Below are positions 1 to 10,201 of a stretch of 64,000 nt of DNA, piece by piece. Source of the DNA: Pseudomonas entomophila (lineage in GTDB: Bacteria > Pseudomonadota > Gammaproteobacteria > Pseudomonadales > Pseudomonadaceae); the NCBI RefSeq assembly GCF_018417595.1, contig NZ_CP070982.1, positions 5,693,001 through 5,757,000 of the forward strand. Direction: 5' to 3'. The notes beneath the pieces are model-generated. The model was not told where the DNA came from and ran no database searches. It saw only the letters and a program-made list of their open reading frames with translations. Every line of letters starts with the position of its first letter. Positions within the stretch are counted from its first letter, which is position 1. The position numbers were made by a program, and so were the translations under genes.

Positions 1-930
<930 letters not shown>

Positions 931-967
931 TCAGCAGCCAGGTACCACGGGACACGCGCTGGGCGAC

Positions 968-1009
968 TGAAACAGCCGTTAGTCTGGCAAGTTACAAGGC
1001 GCTGTTTCA
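968..1009 (-). repeat. Inverted repeat in the spuC-spuD spacer
   Basis: TGAAACAGC (968-976) and GCTGTTTCA (1001-1009) are perfect 9-base arms with a 24-base loop. The repeat lies in the 169-base gap between the spuC stop and the spuD start. It has no strong T-tract, so it is more likely an intra-operon mRNA stability or attenuation structure, or a protein site, than a full terminator. Function is inferred from position only. Confidence 0.4.
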
Positions 1010-1063
1010 ACCGAAGCAGGGCCTTGCAACGACTTAATGTCACCTCGCCAGCCTAGCAGACCG

Positions 1064-2425
1064 TCACTTGATCGCTTCGTACGTCAAATCCAGGCACTTG
1101 CGCGCCTTTTCCACCAGTTCGTCGATCTCGTCGCGGCTGATCACCAGGGGCGGCGCGATGATCATGGTGTCGCCCACCGCGCGCATAACCAGGCCGTTCT
1201 CGAAGCAGTGGGTGCGGCAGATCATGCCCACGCCCTTGCCTTCGTAACGGCTGCGGGTAGCCTTGTCCTTGACCAGTTCGATCGCCCCCAGCAGGCCCAG
1301 GCCGCGAACCTCGCCCACCAGCGGGTGGTCCTGCAGCTCACGCAGACGTTTTTGCAAATACGGTGCCGTTTCAGTGCGGGCACGCTCGACGATCTTCTCG
1401 TCACGCAAAATGCGCAGGTTTTCCAGGCCCACCGCCGCCGCCACCGGGTGCCCGGAGTAGGTGAAGCCGTGGTTGAAATCGCCGCCTTCGCTGAGTACCT
1501 GGGCCACGCTGTCACGCACGATCACACCGCCCATGGGGATGTAGCCGGAAGTCAGGCCCTTGGCGATGGTCATCAGGTCAGGCTTGAGGTCGTAGTAATC
1601 GGAGCCGAACCACTCACCGGTGCGGCCGAAACCGCAGATCACTTCGTCGGCGACGAACAGGATGTCGTACTTGGCGAGGATCTCCTTGACCTTCGGCCAG
1701 TAGGTGTCCGGCGGAATGATCACCCCGCCCGCGCCCTGGATCGGCTCGGCGATGAAGGCGGCAACGTTGTCCTCGCCGACTTCGAGAATCTTCTTCTCCA
1801 GTTGTTCAGCGGCCCACACGCCGAACGCGTCCGGGGTCATGTCACCCCCTTCACCGAACCAGTAAGGCTGCGGGATATGCACGATGCCCGGGATCGGCAG
1901 GCCGCCCTGCTCGTGCATGCCGCTCATGCCGCCAAGGCTGGCGCCGGCGACGGTGGAGCCGTGGTAGCCGTTGATACGGCCGATGATGGTCTGCTTGTGC
2001 GGCTTGCCCTTGAGCGCCCAGTAGTGGCGGACCATGCGCAGCACGGTGTCGTTGCCTTCGGAGCCGGAGCCGGTGAAGAACACATGGGTCATGCCCTCGG
2101 GCGCCACGTCGGTGATCGCCTTGGCCAGCTCCAGGGCTGGCGGGTGGGCGGTCTGGAAGAACAGGTTGTAGTACGGCAGTTCGCGCATCTGCTTCTCTGC
2201 CGCCTGCACCAGCTCTTCACGGCCGTAACCGACCGCCACGCACCACAGGCCGGCCATGCCGTCGAGGATCTTGTGCCCCTCGCTGTCCCACAAATGCACG
2301 CCCTGCGCCTTGGTGATGATGCGCGGCCCCTTCTCCTTCAGCTGCTTGTAGTCGCTGAAAGGTGCAAGGTGGTGCTCGCCGCTCAGGGTCTGCCATTCAC
2401 GGGTTTGCGGGTTGTTGACGCTCAT
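1064..2425 (-). CDS. spuC: Polyamine (putrescine)-pyruvate aminotransferase
   Basis: This is a class III PLP-dependent transaminase of the SpuC type, which moves the amino group of putrescine or related polyamines to pyruvate in the cytoplasm. The 453-residue length fits the family. The cofactor-binding motif DEVICGFGRTG (Asp about 260) and the Schiff-base lysine in TIAKGLTSGY (about Lys289) are both present, as is the phosphate-binding GSGSEGND loop. An ATG four codons upstream (2437) is in frame, but the start at 2425 has a GGAG Shine-Dalgarno six bases ahead and matches the N-terminus I recall for P. aeruginosa SpuC. It lies 48 bases after spuB on the same strand, so co-transcription is likely. 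Confidence 0.93.
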   Translation of the reverse strand: MSVNNPQTREWQTLSGEHHLAPFSDYKQLKEKGPRIITKAQGVHLWDSEGHKILDGMAGLWCVAVGYGREELVQAAEKQMRELPYYNLFFQTAHPPALELAKAITDVAPEGMTHVFFTGSGSEGNDTVLRMVRHYWALKGKPHKQTIIGRINGYHGSTVAGASLGGMSGMHEQGGLPIPGIVHIPQPYWFGEGGDMTPDAFGVWAAEQLEKKILEVGEDNVAAFIAEPIQGAGGVIIPPDTYWPKVKEILAKYDILFVADEVICGFGRTGEWFGSDYYDLKPDLMTIAKGLTSGYIPMGGVIVRDSVAQVLSEGGDFNHGFTYSGHPVAAAVGLENLRILRDEKIVERARTETAPYLQKRLRELQDHPLVGEVRGLGLLGAIELVKDKATRSRYEGKGVGMICRTHCFENGLVMRAVGDTMIIAPPLVISRDEIDELVEKARKCLDLTYEAIK

Positions 2426-2473
2426 GTGGTTCTCCATGGTCCGGTGGCCGCCCCCAGGCGGCCTCAGGGTTGA

Positions 2474-3832
2474 TCACACAGCAAACAGCAGGAACTCACG
2501 CTCCCAGGAGCTGATGACACGCTTGAAGTTCTCATGCTCGGCGCGTTTGGTGGCGACGTAGCCGGTGATGAATTTCTTGCCCAGGTACTGCACCAGCGCA
2601 CGGCTGTTCTCCATGCGCTCGAGGGCGTCCTCGATGGTCAGCGGCAGGCGCAGGTTGCGGCGCTCGTAGCCACGGCCCTGCACCGGCGCGCTGGCCTCGA
2701 TGCCTTCGACCATGCCGATGTAGCCGCACAGCAGGCTGGCGGCGATGGCCAGGTACGGGTTGGCGTCGGCGCCCGGCAGGCGGTTCTCGACACGACGGTT
2801 CTGCGGGCCGGCATCCGGCACGCGCAGGCCCACGGTACGGTTCTCCTCGCCCCACTCGACGTTCACCGGCGCCGAGGTGTCGGGCAGGAAGCGGCGGAAC
2901 GAGTTGACGTTGGGCGCGAACAGCGGCAACGCCTCGGGGATGAATTTCTGCAAGCCGCCGATGTGGTGCAGGAACAGCTCGCTCATGCTGCCGTCGGGGT
3001 TGGAGAAGATGTTCTTGCCGGTGGCCACGTCGACCACGCTCTGGTGCAGGTGCATGGCGCTGCCCGGCTCGCCGGTCATGGGCTTGGCCATGAAGGTGGC
3101 GGCCACGTTGTGCTTGAGCGCCGCCTCGCGCATGGTGCGCTTGAACACCAGGATCTGGTCGGCCAGGTGCAGCGCGTCGCCGTGACGGAAGTTGATCTCC
3201 ATCTGCGCCGTGCCGTCTTCGTGGATCAGCGTGTCGAGGTCCAGTTGCTGCAGTTCGCACCAGTCGTAGACATCTTCGAAAAGCGGGTCGAACTCGTTGG
3301 CGGCTTCGATGGAGAACGACTGGCGGCCGGTTTCCGGGCGGCCGGAGCGGCCCACGGGCGGCTGCAGCGGGAAGTCCGGGTCTTCGCTGCGCTTGGTCAG
3401 GTAGAACTCCATCTCCGGCGCGACGATCGGCTGCCAGCCCTTGTCGGAGTAAAGCTTGAGGACGCGCTTGAGGACGTTGCGCGGCGACAGCTCGACCGGG
3501 TTGCCTTTCTTGTCGTAGGTGTCGTGGATCACCTGGGCGGTCGGTTCGATGGCCCATGGCACCAGGAACACCGCCTTCTCGTCGGGGCGGCAGATCATGT
3601 CGATGTCGGCCGGGTCGAGCAGGTCGTAATAGATGTCGTCGTCGACGTAGTCGCCGGTCACGGTCTGCAGCAGCACGCTTTCGGGCAGGCGCATGCCCTT
3701 CTCGGCGATGAACTTGTTGGTCGGCGAGATCTTGCCGCGGGTGATGCCGGTCAGGTCGCTGATCAGGCATTCCACTTCGGTGATCTTGTGCTCTTTCAAC
3801 CAATCGGTGAGCTGGTCGAGGTTGTTACTCAT
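2474..3832 (-). CDS. spuB: Glutamate-polyamine ligase, glutamine synthetase family
   Basis: This is a glutamine-synthetase-fold enzyme that would gamma-glutamylate polyamines using ATP, the first step of the gamma-glutamyl polyamine degradation route. It has 452 residues, as in P. aeruginosa SpuB. The N-terminal beta-grasp region (LISDLTGITRGK) and the catalytic domain with EMEFYL, GSAMHLHQSV and NRTVGLRVP segments are all intact. The longer reading frame begins at 3901, but the ATG at 3832 follows a GAGG ribosome site and fits the family N-terminus, so I use it. It heads spuB-spuC-spuD and is divergent from the paralogue at 4500. Confidence 0.9.
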   Translation of the reverse strand: MSNNLDQLTDWLKEHKITEVECLISDLTGITRGKISPTNKFIAEKGMRLPESVLLQTVTGDYVDDDIYYDLLDPADIDMICRPDEKAVFLVPWAIEPTAQVIHDTYDKKGNPVELSPRNVLKRVLKLYSDKGWQPIVAPEMEFYLTKRSEDPDFPLQPPVGRSGRPETGRQSFSIEAANEFDPLFEDVYDWCELQQLDLDTLIHEDGTAQMEINFRHGDALHLADQILVFKRTMREAALKHNVAATFMAKPMTGEPGSAMHLHQSVVDVATGKNIFSNPDGSMSELFLHHIGGLQKFIPEALPLFAPNVNSFRRFLPDTSAPVNVEWGEENRTVGLRVPDAGPQNRRVENRLPGADANPYLAIAASLLCGYIGMVEGIEASAPVQGRGYERRNLRLPLTIEDALERMENSRALVQYLGKKFITGYVATKRAEHENFKRVISSWEREFLLFAV

Positions 3833-4499
3833 AAATACCTCAGGAGGTAATGTGGCCCGGACGATGGATGCCGGCCGCCACTGACGCCTGGCGTCGGTCA
3901 AAGTCGGCGCGCACGGCGCCGAGGGGCCTGGACAGGCCCGCGCCTTGATTCTGGATGCTGTGCATGGCTAAAGCAAAAACCCCCGCGCAGGATGGCAGTG
4001 GATACACTGCATAAGAGCGTGTCCACGATGGAAGCGAAGGGCAGATAGAAAGGAAGACGTGCGGTAAAACGTTACGAGGTATGGTTTTTTTGTGCGAACC
4101 GTCAATTATTGCGGCCAGTGCGACAGCCCATTGATGCAGCCGCGCAATGATCGGACGGTAACCGGGAGATGTGCCTGAACGCACCGTGCATGCGGCGCTG
4201 ACAGGTCTCGACAGGCGGACCATGTGACCCTCGTATTATTGTGTTCTGGGTTGTGACCGAGCTTATCCTCGTTCATTTTTTTTCACAACCACTCCGTAAA
4301 AAATAAAACACGCCCCGCTCGGGATAACCCTTCAGGACGAAAATAGCGGATAATGGCACGCCCTGATATGCAGCAAATCTGCCGTAGATGTGCCATTTAA
4401 GGGCATCATGGGGTTGGCTTGACTTCACCTGGTCTTTCCGATTGACTGGGGTTGCAAGCCCCCCTTGATTGATATTTTTAACAAAAAAGGTGTTGCATC
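3833..4499. promoter_or_regulatory. 667-base divergent control region between spuB and spuI
   Basis: This gap separates two divergent polyamine ligase genes. It is clearly more AT-rich than the flanking genes, especially 4080-4110 and 4230-4310, as expected of promoters firing both ways. I saw no reliable coding frame: a 127-codon frame on the minus strand (3840-4223) has no family resemblance. A sigma-54 motif was looked for near TGGCACG (4351) but its spacing to the next GC is wrong. Specific operators could not be assigned. Confidence 0.5.
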
Positions 4500-5876
4500 A
4501 TGTCGGTACCCCCGCGTGCCGTTCAGCTTAACGAAGCGAACGCGTTCCTTAAGGAACATCCTGAGGTTCTCTACGTTGACCTTCTGATTGCAGATATGAA
4601 TGGTGTGGTGCGTGGCAAGCGCATCGAGCGCACCAGCCTCCACAAGGTTTACGAGAAAGGCATCAACCTGCCCGCCTCCCTCTTCGCCCTGGATATCAAC
4701 GGTTCGACCGTCGAAAGCACCGGCCTCGGGCTGGACATCGGCGATGCCGACCGCATCTGCTACCCCATCCCCGGCACCCTCTCCAACGAACCCTGGCAGA
4801 AGCGCCCGACCGCGCAGCTGCTGATGACCATGCACGAAATCGAAGGCGAGCCGTTCTTCGCCGACCCGCGCGAAGTGCTGCGCCAGGTGGTGAGCAAGTT
4901 CACCGAGATGGGCCTGACCATCTGCGCCGCGTTCGAGCTGGAGTTCTACCTGATCGACCAGGAGAACGTGAACGGCCGTCCACAGCCGCCGCGCTCCCCC
5001 ATCTCGGGCAAGCGCCCGCAGTCGACCCAGGTGTACCTGATCGACGACCTCGACGAATACGCCGACTGCCTGCAGGACATCCTCGAAGGCGCGAAGGAAC
5101 AAGGCATCCCCGCCGACGCCATCGTCAAGGAAAGCGCCCCGGCGCAGTTCGAAGTCAACCTGCACCACGTACCTGATCCGCTCAAGGCCTGTGACTACGC
5201 GGTACTGCTCAAGCGCCTGATCAAGAACATCGCCTACGACCATGAAATGGACACCACGTTCATGGCCAAGCCCTACCCGGGCCAGGCAGGCAACGGCCTG
5301 CATGTACACATCTCCGTGCTGGACAAAGATGGCAACAACATCTTCACCAGCGAGGATCCCGAGCAGAACGCCGCGCTACGTCACGCTGTCGGCGGTGTGC
5401 TCGAGACCCTGCCCGCTTCGATGGCGTTCCTCTGCCCGAACGTCAACTCGTACCGCCGGTTCGGCGCGCAGTTCTACGTACCAAACGCACCGAGCTGGGG
5501 CCTGGACAACCGCACCGTCGCCCTGCGCGTCCCGACCGGTTCGCCGGATGCCGTGCGCATCGAGCACCGCGTGGCCGGCGCCGACGCCAATCCGTACCTG
5601 ATGATGGCGGCCGTGCTGGCCGGCGTGCACCACGGCCTGACCAACAAGATCGAGCCGGGTGAACCGATCGAAGGCAACTCGTACGAGCAGCTGGAGCAGA
5701 GCCTGCCGAACAACCTGCGTGATGCCCTGCGCGAGCTGGACGACAGCGAAATCCTCAACAAGTACATCGATCCGAAGTACATCGACATCTTCGTCGCGTG
5801 CAAGGAAAGCGAGCTGGAGGAGTTCGAGCACTCGATCTCCGACCTCGAGTACAACTGGTACCTGCATACCGTGTGA
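4500..5876 (+). CDS. spuI: Glutamine synthetase family gamma-glutamylpolyamine synthetase
   Basis: This is a second glutamine-synthetase-family ligase of 458 residues, similar to but distinct from spuB and transcribed divergently from it. Family segments are visible: LIADMNGVVRGKR in the N-terminal domain, FELEFYLID, GNGLHVHISV and NRTVALRVPTGSP in the catalytic domain. The start follows an AAGG ribosome site. The SpuI/PauA-like role, glutamylation of putrescine or other polyamines, is inferred from family and neighbourhood. Glutamine synthesis proper is unlikely because the spuCD genes are adjacent. A strong terminator and a REPIN close the gene. The exact symbol is less certain than the family. 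Confidence 0.82.
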   Translation: MSVPPRAVQLNEANAFLKEHPEVLYVDLLIADMNGVVRGKRIERTSLHKVYEKGINLPASLFALDINGSTVESTGLGLDIGDADRICYPIPGTLSNEPWQKRPTAQLLMTMHEIEGEPFFADPREVLRQVVSKFTEMGLTICAAFELEFYLIDQENVNGRPQPPRSPISGKRPQSTQVYLIDDLDEYADCLQDILEGAKEQGIPADAIVKESAPAQFEVNLHHVPDPLKACDYAVLLKRLIKNIAYDHEMDTTFMAKPYPGQAGNGLHVHISVLDKDGNNIFTSEDPEQNAALRHAVGGVLETLPASMAFLCPNVNSYRRFGAQFYVPNAPSWGLDNRTVALRVPTGSPDAVRIEHRVAGADANPYLMMAAVLAGVHHGLTNKIEPGEPIEGNSYEQLEQSLPNNLRDALRELDDSEILNKYIDPKYIDIFVACKESELEEFEHSISDLEYNWYLHTV

Positions 5877-5878
5877 AC

Positions 5879-5911
5879 GAAAAACGCCGCCCCTAGGGGC
5901 GGCGTTTTTCG
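5879..5911. terminator. Bidirectional intrinsic terminator after spuI
   Basis: This is a near-perfect palindrome centred on CCTAGG: AAAAACGCCGCCCC followed by its complement and TTTTT. The GC-rich stem is flanked by A- and T-tracts, so it should work for spuI and also for transcripts arriving from argA on the other strand. Confidence 0.9.
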
Positions 5912-5930
5912 TTGTGGACCGCGCCGCCTG

Positions 5931-6003
5931 CTTCGCGGGCAAACCCGCCCCCACAGGCCTTGCTGAGCTCCTGTGGGAGCGGGTTTACCCGCGAAAGGGC
6001 CGG
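5931..6003. repeat. REPIN (paired REP elements) between spuI and argA
   Basis: Two inverted copies of the P. putida-type REP, CTTCGCGGGCAAACCCGC and GCGGGTTTACCCGCGAA, lie about 25 bases apart and just before the argA stop. Each copy is itself palindromic around AAACCC or GTTTAC. Such elements are extragenic, mobilised in trans by RAYT transposases and often placed at gene ends. Confidence 0.9.
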
Positions 6004-6010
6004 TACAGGC

Positions 6011-7309
6011 TTACAACGGCTTCTCGAATATCTTCGAATTGCGCTGGTAGTTGTACAGCGAAGCCCGCGCCGCCGGCAGCCGCTCCACCTCGCTGGGCGA
6101 GAAGCCACGCTCGCGGAACCAGTGCGCGGTGCGGGTCGTCAGCACGAACAAAGTGCTCAGCCCCAACGCCCGCGCCCGCGTCTCGATGCGCTCAAGCAGC
6201 TCATCGCCACGCCCGCCATGCCGGTATTCCGGGTTCACCGCCAGGCACGCCAGCTCCCCGGCCTCGGAATCGGCAATCGGGTAAAGCGCCGCGCAGGCGA
6301 TGATCATGCCTTCGCGCTCGACCACGCTGAACTGTTCGATCTCCCGCTCCAACACTTCGCGCGAACGGCGCACCAGGATGCCCTGCTCTTCCAGCGGGCT
6401 GATCAGGTCCAGCAAGCCACCGACATCGTCGATGGTTGCCTCGCGCACCACCTCGAACTGTTCCTGGGACACCAGCGTGCCGCCACCGCCACGGGTGAAC
6501 AGCTCGGTCAGCAGCGCGCCATCTTCGGCATAACTGACGATATGGCTGCGCGCCACGCCCCCCTTGCAGGCCTCGGCGGCGGCATCGAGCAATTCAGCCT
6601 GGTAATCGCTGCCCAGGCGTTTGAGGTGCGGCGCGATCTGTTGCGGACGCAGTTCACGCACCAACTGGCCTTGCTCGTCCAGCAACCCGGGCTCGGCACC
6701 GAACAGCAGCAACTTGTCAGCCCCCAGCTCGATGGCGGCGCGGGTGGCGACGTCTTCGCAGGCCAGGTTGAAGATTTCACCGGTTGGTGAATAGCCCAGC
6801 GGCGACAGCAGCACGATGGAGCGCTCGTCGAGTAGGCGGTTGATACCTTTACGGTCGACCCGGCGCACTTCGCCGGTATGGTGGTAATCGACCCCTTCCA
6901 GTACACCGATCGGCCGCGCAGTGACCAGGTTGCCGGAGGCCACGCGCAAGCGCGAGCCCTGCATCGGCGAGGCCGCCATGTCCATCGACAGACGTGCCTC
7001 GATGGCCAGGCGCAGGGCGCCGACCGCATCGATCACGCAGTCCAGGGTTGCCGCGTCAGTGATGCGCATGCCGCGGTGGTAATGCGGGGTCAGGCCGCGA
7101 GCAGCCAGGCGGCTTTCGATCTGCGGGCGCGAGCCGTGCACCAGCACCAGGCGCACGCCAAGGCTGTGCAGCAGCACCAGGTCGTGGACGATATTGCCGA
7201 AGTTAGGGTGTTCAACACCGTCCCCCGGAAGCATGACCACGAAGGTGCAGTCGCGGTGGGCGTTGATGTAGGGGGAAGCATGGCGCAGCCAGTTGACGTA
7301 ATCGGGCAT
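6011..7309 (-). CDS. argA: N-acetylglutamate synthase
   Basis: This enzyme acetylates glutamate with acetyl-CoA, the first step of arginine synthesis. It has the classical two-domain form: an N-terminal amino-acid-kinase-like domain (VVMLPGDGVEHPNF to about residue 290) that carries arginine feedback control, and a C-terminal GNAT domain with the acetyl-CoA loop region ACLAVNPEYRHGGRGDELL. The start at 7309 gives 432 residues, the normal Pseudomonas length; an upstream in-frame ATG at 7354 would add 15 unrelated residues. argE follows 125 bases upstream on the same strand, making an argE-argA transcriptional order. Confidence 0.95.
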   Translation of the reverse strand: MPDYVNWLRHASPYINAHRDCTFVVMLPGDGVEHPNFGNIVHDLVLLHSLGVRLVLVHGSRPQIESRLAARGLTPHYHRGMRITDAATLDCVIDAVGALRLAIEARLSMDMAASPMQGSRLRVASGNLVTARPIGVLEGVDYHHTGEVRRVDRKGINRLLDERSIVLLSPLGYSPTGEIFNLACEDVATRAAIELGADKLLLFGAEPGLLDEQGQLVRELRPQQIAPHLKRLGSDYQAELLDAAAEACKGGVARSHIVSYAEDGALLTELFTRGGGGTLVSQEQFEVVREATIDDVGGLLDLISPLEEQGILVRRSREVLEREIEQFSVVEREGMIIACAALYPIADSEAGELACLAVNPEYRHGGRGDELLERIETRARALGLSTLFVLTTRTAHWFRERGFSPSEVERLPAARASLYNYQRNSKIFEKPL

Positions 7310-7434
7310 GACAAGGCCTGTGGATAAGTGAACGGAGAACGAAAAGGCGCACAACGTTCGAAAGTCATCGTCGGAACAGGCTTGCGGTCACGCGCGGTCT
7401 CCTCTAGGCAGGAACGAATCAGCTCAATGGACGT

Positions 7435-8577
7435 TTAGCTCAGGCAATAGTGCCGGATCAGGTCACGCAATAGACGCACGGTAGGCTCGATACGTGACAT
7501 TTCAAGGTACTCGCCAGGTTGGTGGGCACAGGCGATGTCGCCTGGGCCGAGCACGATGGTCTGGCAACCGAGCTGCTGAAGATAAGGCGCTTCGGTGCCA
7601 AAGGCCACCGCTTCGGCACGATGGCCGGTCAGGCGCTCGGCCAACAGCACCAGCTCGCTGTCGGCGGCCTGCTCGAACGGCGGCACTTCGGGGAACAGCG
7701 GCGCGTAGTCGATACGGACTTCGTGACGCTCCGCCAACGGTTCCAGCTTGGCGCGAATGGCGGCGCGCAGCGGCTCCACATCCATGCCCGGCAGCGGGCG
7801 CAGGTCGAACTCCAGGGCGCACTGGCCACAGATGCGGTTGGGGTTGTCGCCACCGTGGATGCAACCGAAGTTCAGGGTGGGGGTGGGCACGCTGAACTGC
7901 GGGTTGCGGTATTTCTCCTGCCAACCGCGACGCAGGTCCATCAGCTCGCCCATCACCGCATGCATCGCTTCCATGGCGCTGCGGCCCAGACTCGGATCCG
8001 ACGAGTGGCCACTGCGCCCAAGTATGTCGATGCGGTCCATCAGGATGCCTTTGTGCATGCGGATCGGCTTGAGCCCGGTCGGCTCGCCGATCACCGCCGC
8101 CCGCCCGAGCGGCTGGCCGGCTTCGGCCAGGGCCCGGGCACCGGACATGGAGCTTTCCTCGTCACAGGTGGCGAGGATCAGCAGCGGTTGCTTGAAGTCG
8201 TGTTCGAGCAGCGGGATCACGGCATCGATGACCAGGGCGAAGAAGCCTTTCATGTCGCAACTGCCCAGCCCCACCCAGCGGCCATCGACCTCGGTCAGCT
8301 TGAGCGGGTCGCTGCTCCACAGCTGAGGGTCGTAGGGCACGGTGTCGCTGTGCCCGGCCAGCACCAGGCCGCCCGGGCCGGTGCCACGGCTGGCCAGCAG
8401 GTTGAACTTGCCGGGGCTGACTTGCTGAATCTCGCAGGTGAAGCCAAGGTCGCCCAGCCAACCGGCCAGCAGGTCGATGACCGGGCGGTTGGACTGGTCC
8501 AGCGCAGGCTGGGTGCAACTGACCGAGGGGGCGGCGATCAGGGCGGCGAACTGGTCTTTCAGCGACGGCAACGGCAT
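7435..8577 (-). CDS. argE: Acetylornithine deacetylase, M20 family
   Basis: This is a zinc-dependent M20 hydrolase that removes the acetyl group from N-acetylornithine in arginine synthesis. Metal-site motifs are visible: LAGHSDTVPYD with the first His and Asp, and ATCDEESSMSG with the catalytic and ligand Glu pair. A late His lies in IACAHQPGEY. The start at 8577 has GAGGAG seven bases upstream and gives 380 residues; an ATG seven codons earlier (8598) lacks a ribosome site. It is followed by argA on the same strand. Family members can act on succinyl-diaminopimelate, but the argA neighbour supports ArgE. Confidence 0.93.
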   Translation of the reverse strand: MPLPSLKDQFAALIAAPSVSCTQPALDQSNRPVIDLLAGWLGDLGFTCEIQQVSPGKFNLLASRGTGPGGLVLAGHSDTVPYDPQLWSSDPLKLTEVDGRWVGLGSCDMKGFFALVIDAVIPLLEHDFKQPLLILATCDEESSMSGARALAEAGQPLGRAAVIGEPTGLKPIRMHKGILMDRIDILGRSGHSSDPSLGRSAMEAMHAVMGELMDLRRGWQEKYRNPQFSVPTPTLNFGCIHGGDNPNRICGQCALEFDLRPLPGMDVEPLRAAIRAKLEPLAERHEVRIDYAPLFPEVPPFEQAADSELVLLAERLTGHRAEAVAFGTEAPYLQQLGCQTIVLGPGDIACAHQPGEYLEMSRIEPTVRLLRDLIRHYCLS

Positions 8578-8644
8578 GCGCGGACTCCTCGACGGCATCG
8601 AAGCTCATCATAACAATGCCATCCCTGCGCAGAGCAAGCGATTG

Positions 8645-8675
8645 CCTGTGGGAGCGGGTTTACCCGCGATGGGCC
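8645..8675. repeat. Single REP element
   Basis: CCTGTGGGAGCGGGTTTACC CGCGA, the same element class as at 5931-6003, occurs once between the divergent argE and triphosphatase genes. Confidence 0.85.
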
Positions 8676-8755
8676 GCAAAGCGCCCCCAAATCCGGCAGG
8701 CCACAGCCGACTCCTGTAGACTGCTCGCCAACCACGCCCCCTTCCCGAGCCCGCG

Positions 8756-10135
8756 ATGCACAAAGAAACCGAACTCAAACTCCGCGCCAGCCGCGAGACC
8801 CTTGACGCCCTGCGCGAGCACCCGCTGCTGAAGAAGCGCAACAAGTCCGGCTGGCAGACCCGCGAGCTGCTCAACCAGTACTTCGACACCCCGCAGCGCG
8901 AGCTCTCCGCCGCCCGCGTCGCCCTGCGCCTGCGCCGCGACGGCGAGGTCATCATCCAGACCCTCAAGTGCCGTGGCCAGAGCGTGGCCGGCCTGTCCGA
9001 GCGCAACGAATACGAGTGGCACCTGGACAAGGTCAAGCTCGACCTGAAGAAGCTCGACGCCACCTGCTGGCCCGAGCAACTGGCCAACCTCGACAAGAAG
9101 ACCATCAAACCGTTGTTCACCACCGACTTCACCCGCGAGTACGCTGAAATCGCCTGGGGCCGTGGCAAGGCCAAGGTGGTGATCGAGGCCGCGCTGGACC
9201 GAGGCTTCGTGATCGCCGGCAAACGCAAGGAAGAAATCTGCGAGCTGGAGCTGGAGCTGCGTGAAGGCGCGCCGCAAGCGCTGCTGGAACTGGCCGCCGA
9301 GCTGGCCGCCGCGCTGCCGCTGATGCCCTGCGACATCAGCAAGGCCGAACGCGGCTACCGCCTGCTCGACCCGGACAGCTACGAGCTGGATCTGCCGCAC
9401 ACCGAACTGGACGCCGAGACCCCCCTGGACGACGCCTACACCGCCCTGGCCTGGCAACTGTTGGGCAGCAGCCAGCGCCTGGCCGAGCAATTCCGCCACA
9501 ACGGCCACTGGCGCCTGCTGCAGGACTGGGTCCGCTGCCTGGCCGAACTGCGCGCGCTCACCGGCAGCCTCGGCCAAGCCGCGCCGCGCCCGACCACCCG
9601 CGCCCTGCGCAGCAGCCTCGACGCGCTGCTGGAAGACTGGCGCCCACTGGTACAGGCCGGCAACGACGACGAAGACATTCGCCGCGCCGCGCCCGAGCAA
9701 TTCGCCGAAGAGCTTGAAGATGTGCGTTGGGGCCAGTTCTCCCTGGAGACCGCCAATTGGCTGAACGCCCGTGCCTGGACCGCCGAGCGCAAGGGCCGTG
9801 GCGAACGCCAGGGCAAGGCCCAGCTGGCCAGCTGGCTGCAACACCAACTGGGCGAGGAAGCCCGGGCGCTGAAGCTGCCGCTGTACGTGCAGCGCCCGGA
9901 AGACCTGGCCGAACAACTGCCGCGCATCGAGTGCGTGCAGGCCTGGCTGCACCATGCGCGTCAGGTGCTGGACCTGCCGCAGCTGGACCGCCTCTACGGT
10001 GAGCTGAACAAGCTGCACCAACTGGCCGAACAGCCGTTGCTGGACGAGCACAAGGACGAACTGCTGGAGGCCCGTGTCGAGCAGGCCCGCGCCATCGAGC
10101 AGAATCGCGCCTGGAAGTACTTGCTCAAGGCCTGA
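8756..10135 (+). CDS. CYTH-CHAD domain inorganic triphosphatase (YgiF-like)
   Basis: The N-terminal CYTH domain has the diagnostic ExExK motif (residues 4-8) and alternating basic/acidic strands, for example ALRLRRDGEVIIQTLK and YEWHLD. These build the tunnel that binds triphosphate and divalent metal. The C-terminal half, from about residue 225, is an alpha-helical CHAD domain rich in Arg and His, associated with polyphosphate binding. At 459 residues it matches the E. coli YgiF architecture, a tripolyphosphatase. No strong Shine-Dalgarno precedes the ATG. It stands alone between two REPs. Link to the ppk/ppx genes 32 kb away is functional inference only. Confidence 0.85.
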   Translation: MHKETELKLRASRETLDALREHPLLKKRNKSGWQTRELLNQYFDTPQRELSAARVALRLRRDGEVIIQTLKCRGQSVAGLSERNEYEWHLDKVKLDLKKLDATCWPEQLANLDKKTIKPLFTTDFTREYAEIAWGRGKAKVVIEAALDRGFVIAGKRKEEICELELELREGAPQALLELAAELAAALPLMPCDISKAERGYRLLDPDSYELDLPHTELDAETPLDDAYTALAWQLLGSSQRLAEQFRHNGHWRLLQDWVRCLAELRALTGSLGQAAPRPTTRALRSSLDALLEDWRPLVQAGNDDEDIRRAAPEQFAEELEDVRWGQFSLETANWLNARAWTAERKGRGERQGKAQLASWLQHQLGEEARALKLPLYVQRPEDLAEQLPRIECVQAWLHHARQVLDLPQLDRLYGELNKLHQLAEQPLLDEHKDELLEARVEQARAIEQNRAWKYLLKA

Positions 10136-10141
10136 GGCCCC

Positions 10142-10194
10142 TTCGCCGGCAAGCCGGCTCCTACACCATCCGTAGGAGCCGGCTTGCCGGCGAA
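10142..10194. repeat. REPIN of the GTAG/CCGGCTTGCCGG type
   Basis: TTCGCCGGCAAGCCGGCTCC and GGAGCCGGCTTGCCGGCGAA are inverted copies around a short loop, at the convergent ends of the triphosphatase and Lrp-type genes. They could also work as a bidirectional stem-loop at the transcript ends. Confidence 0.9.
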
Positions 10195-10201
10195 CCGCAC
10201 C

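Noticed and set aside
3840..4223. 127-codon minus-strand frame in the spuB-spuI gap
   Set aside because: No ribosome site, no family-like pattern, unusual composition, and it lies in the AT-rich divergent promoter region.
4351..4370. Sigma-54 promoter upstream of spuI
   Set aside because: TGGCACG is present, but the distance to the next GC element is 13 bases instead of 10.
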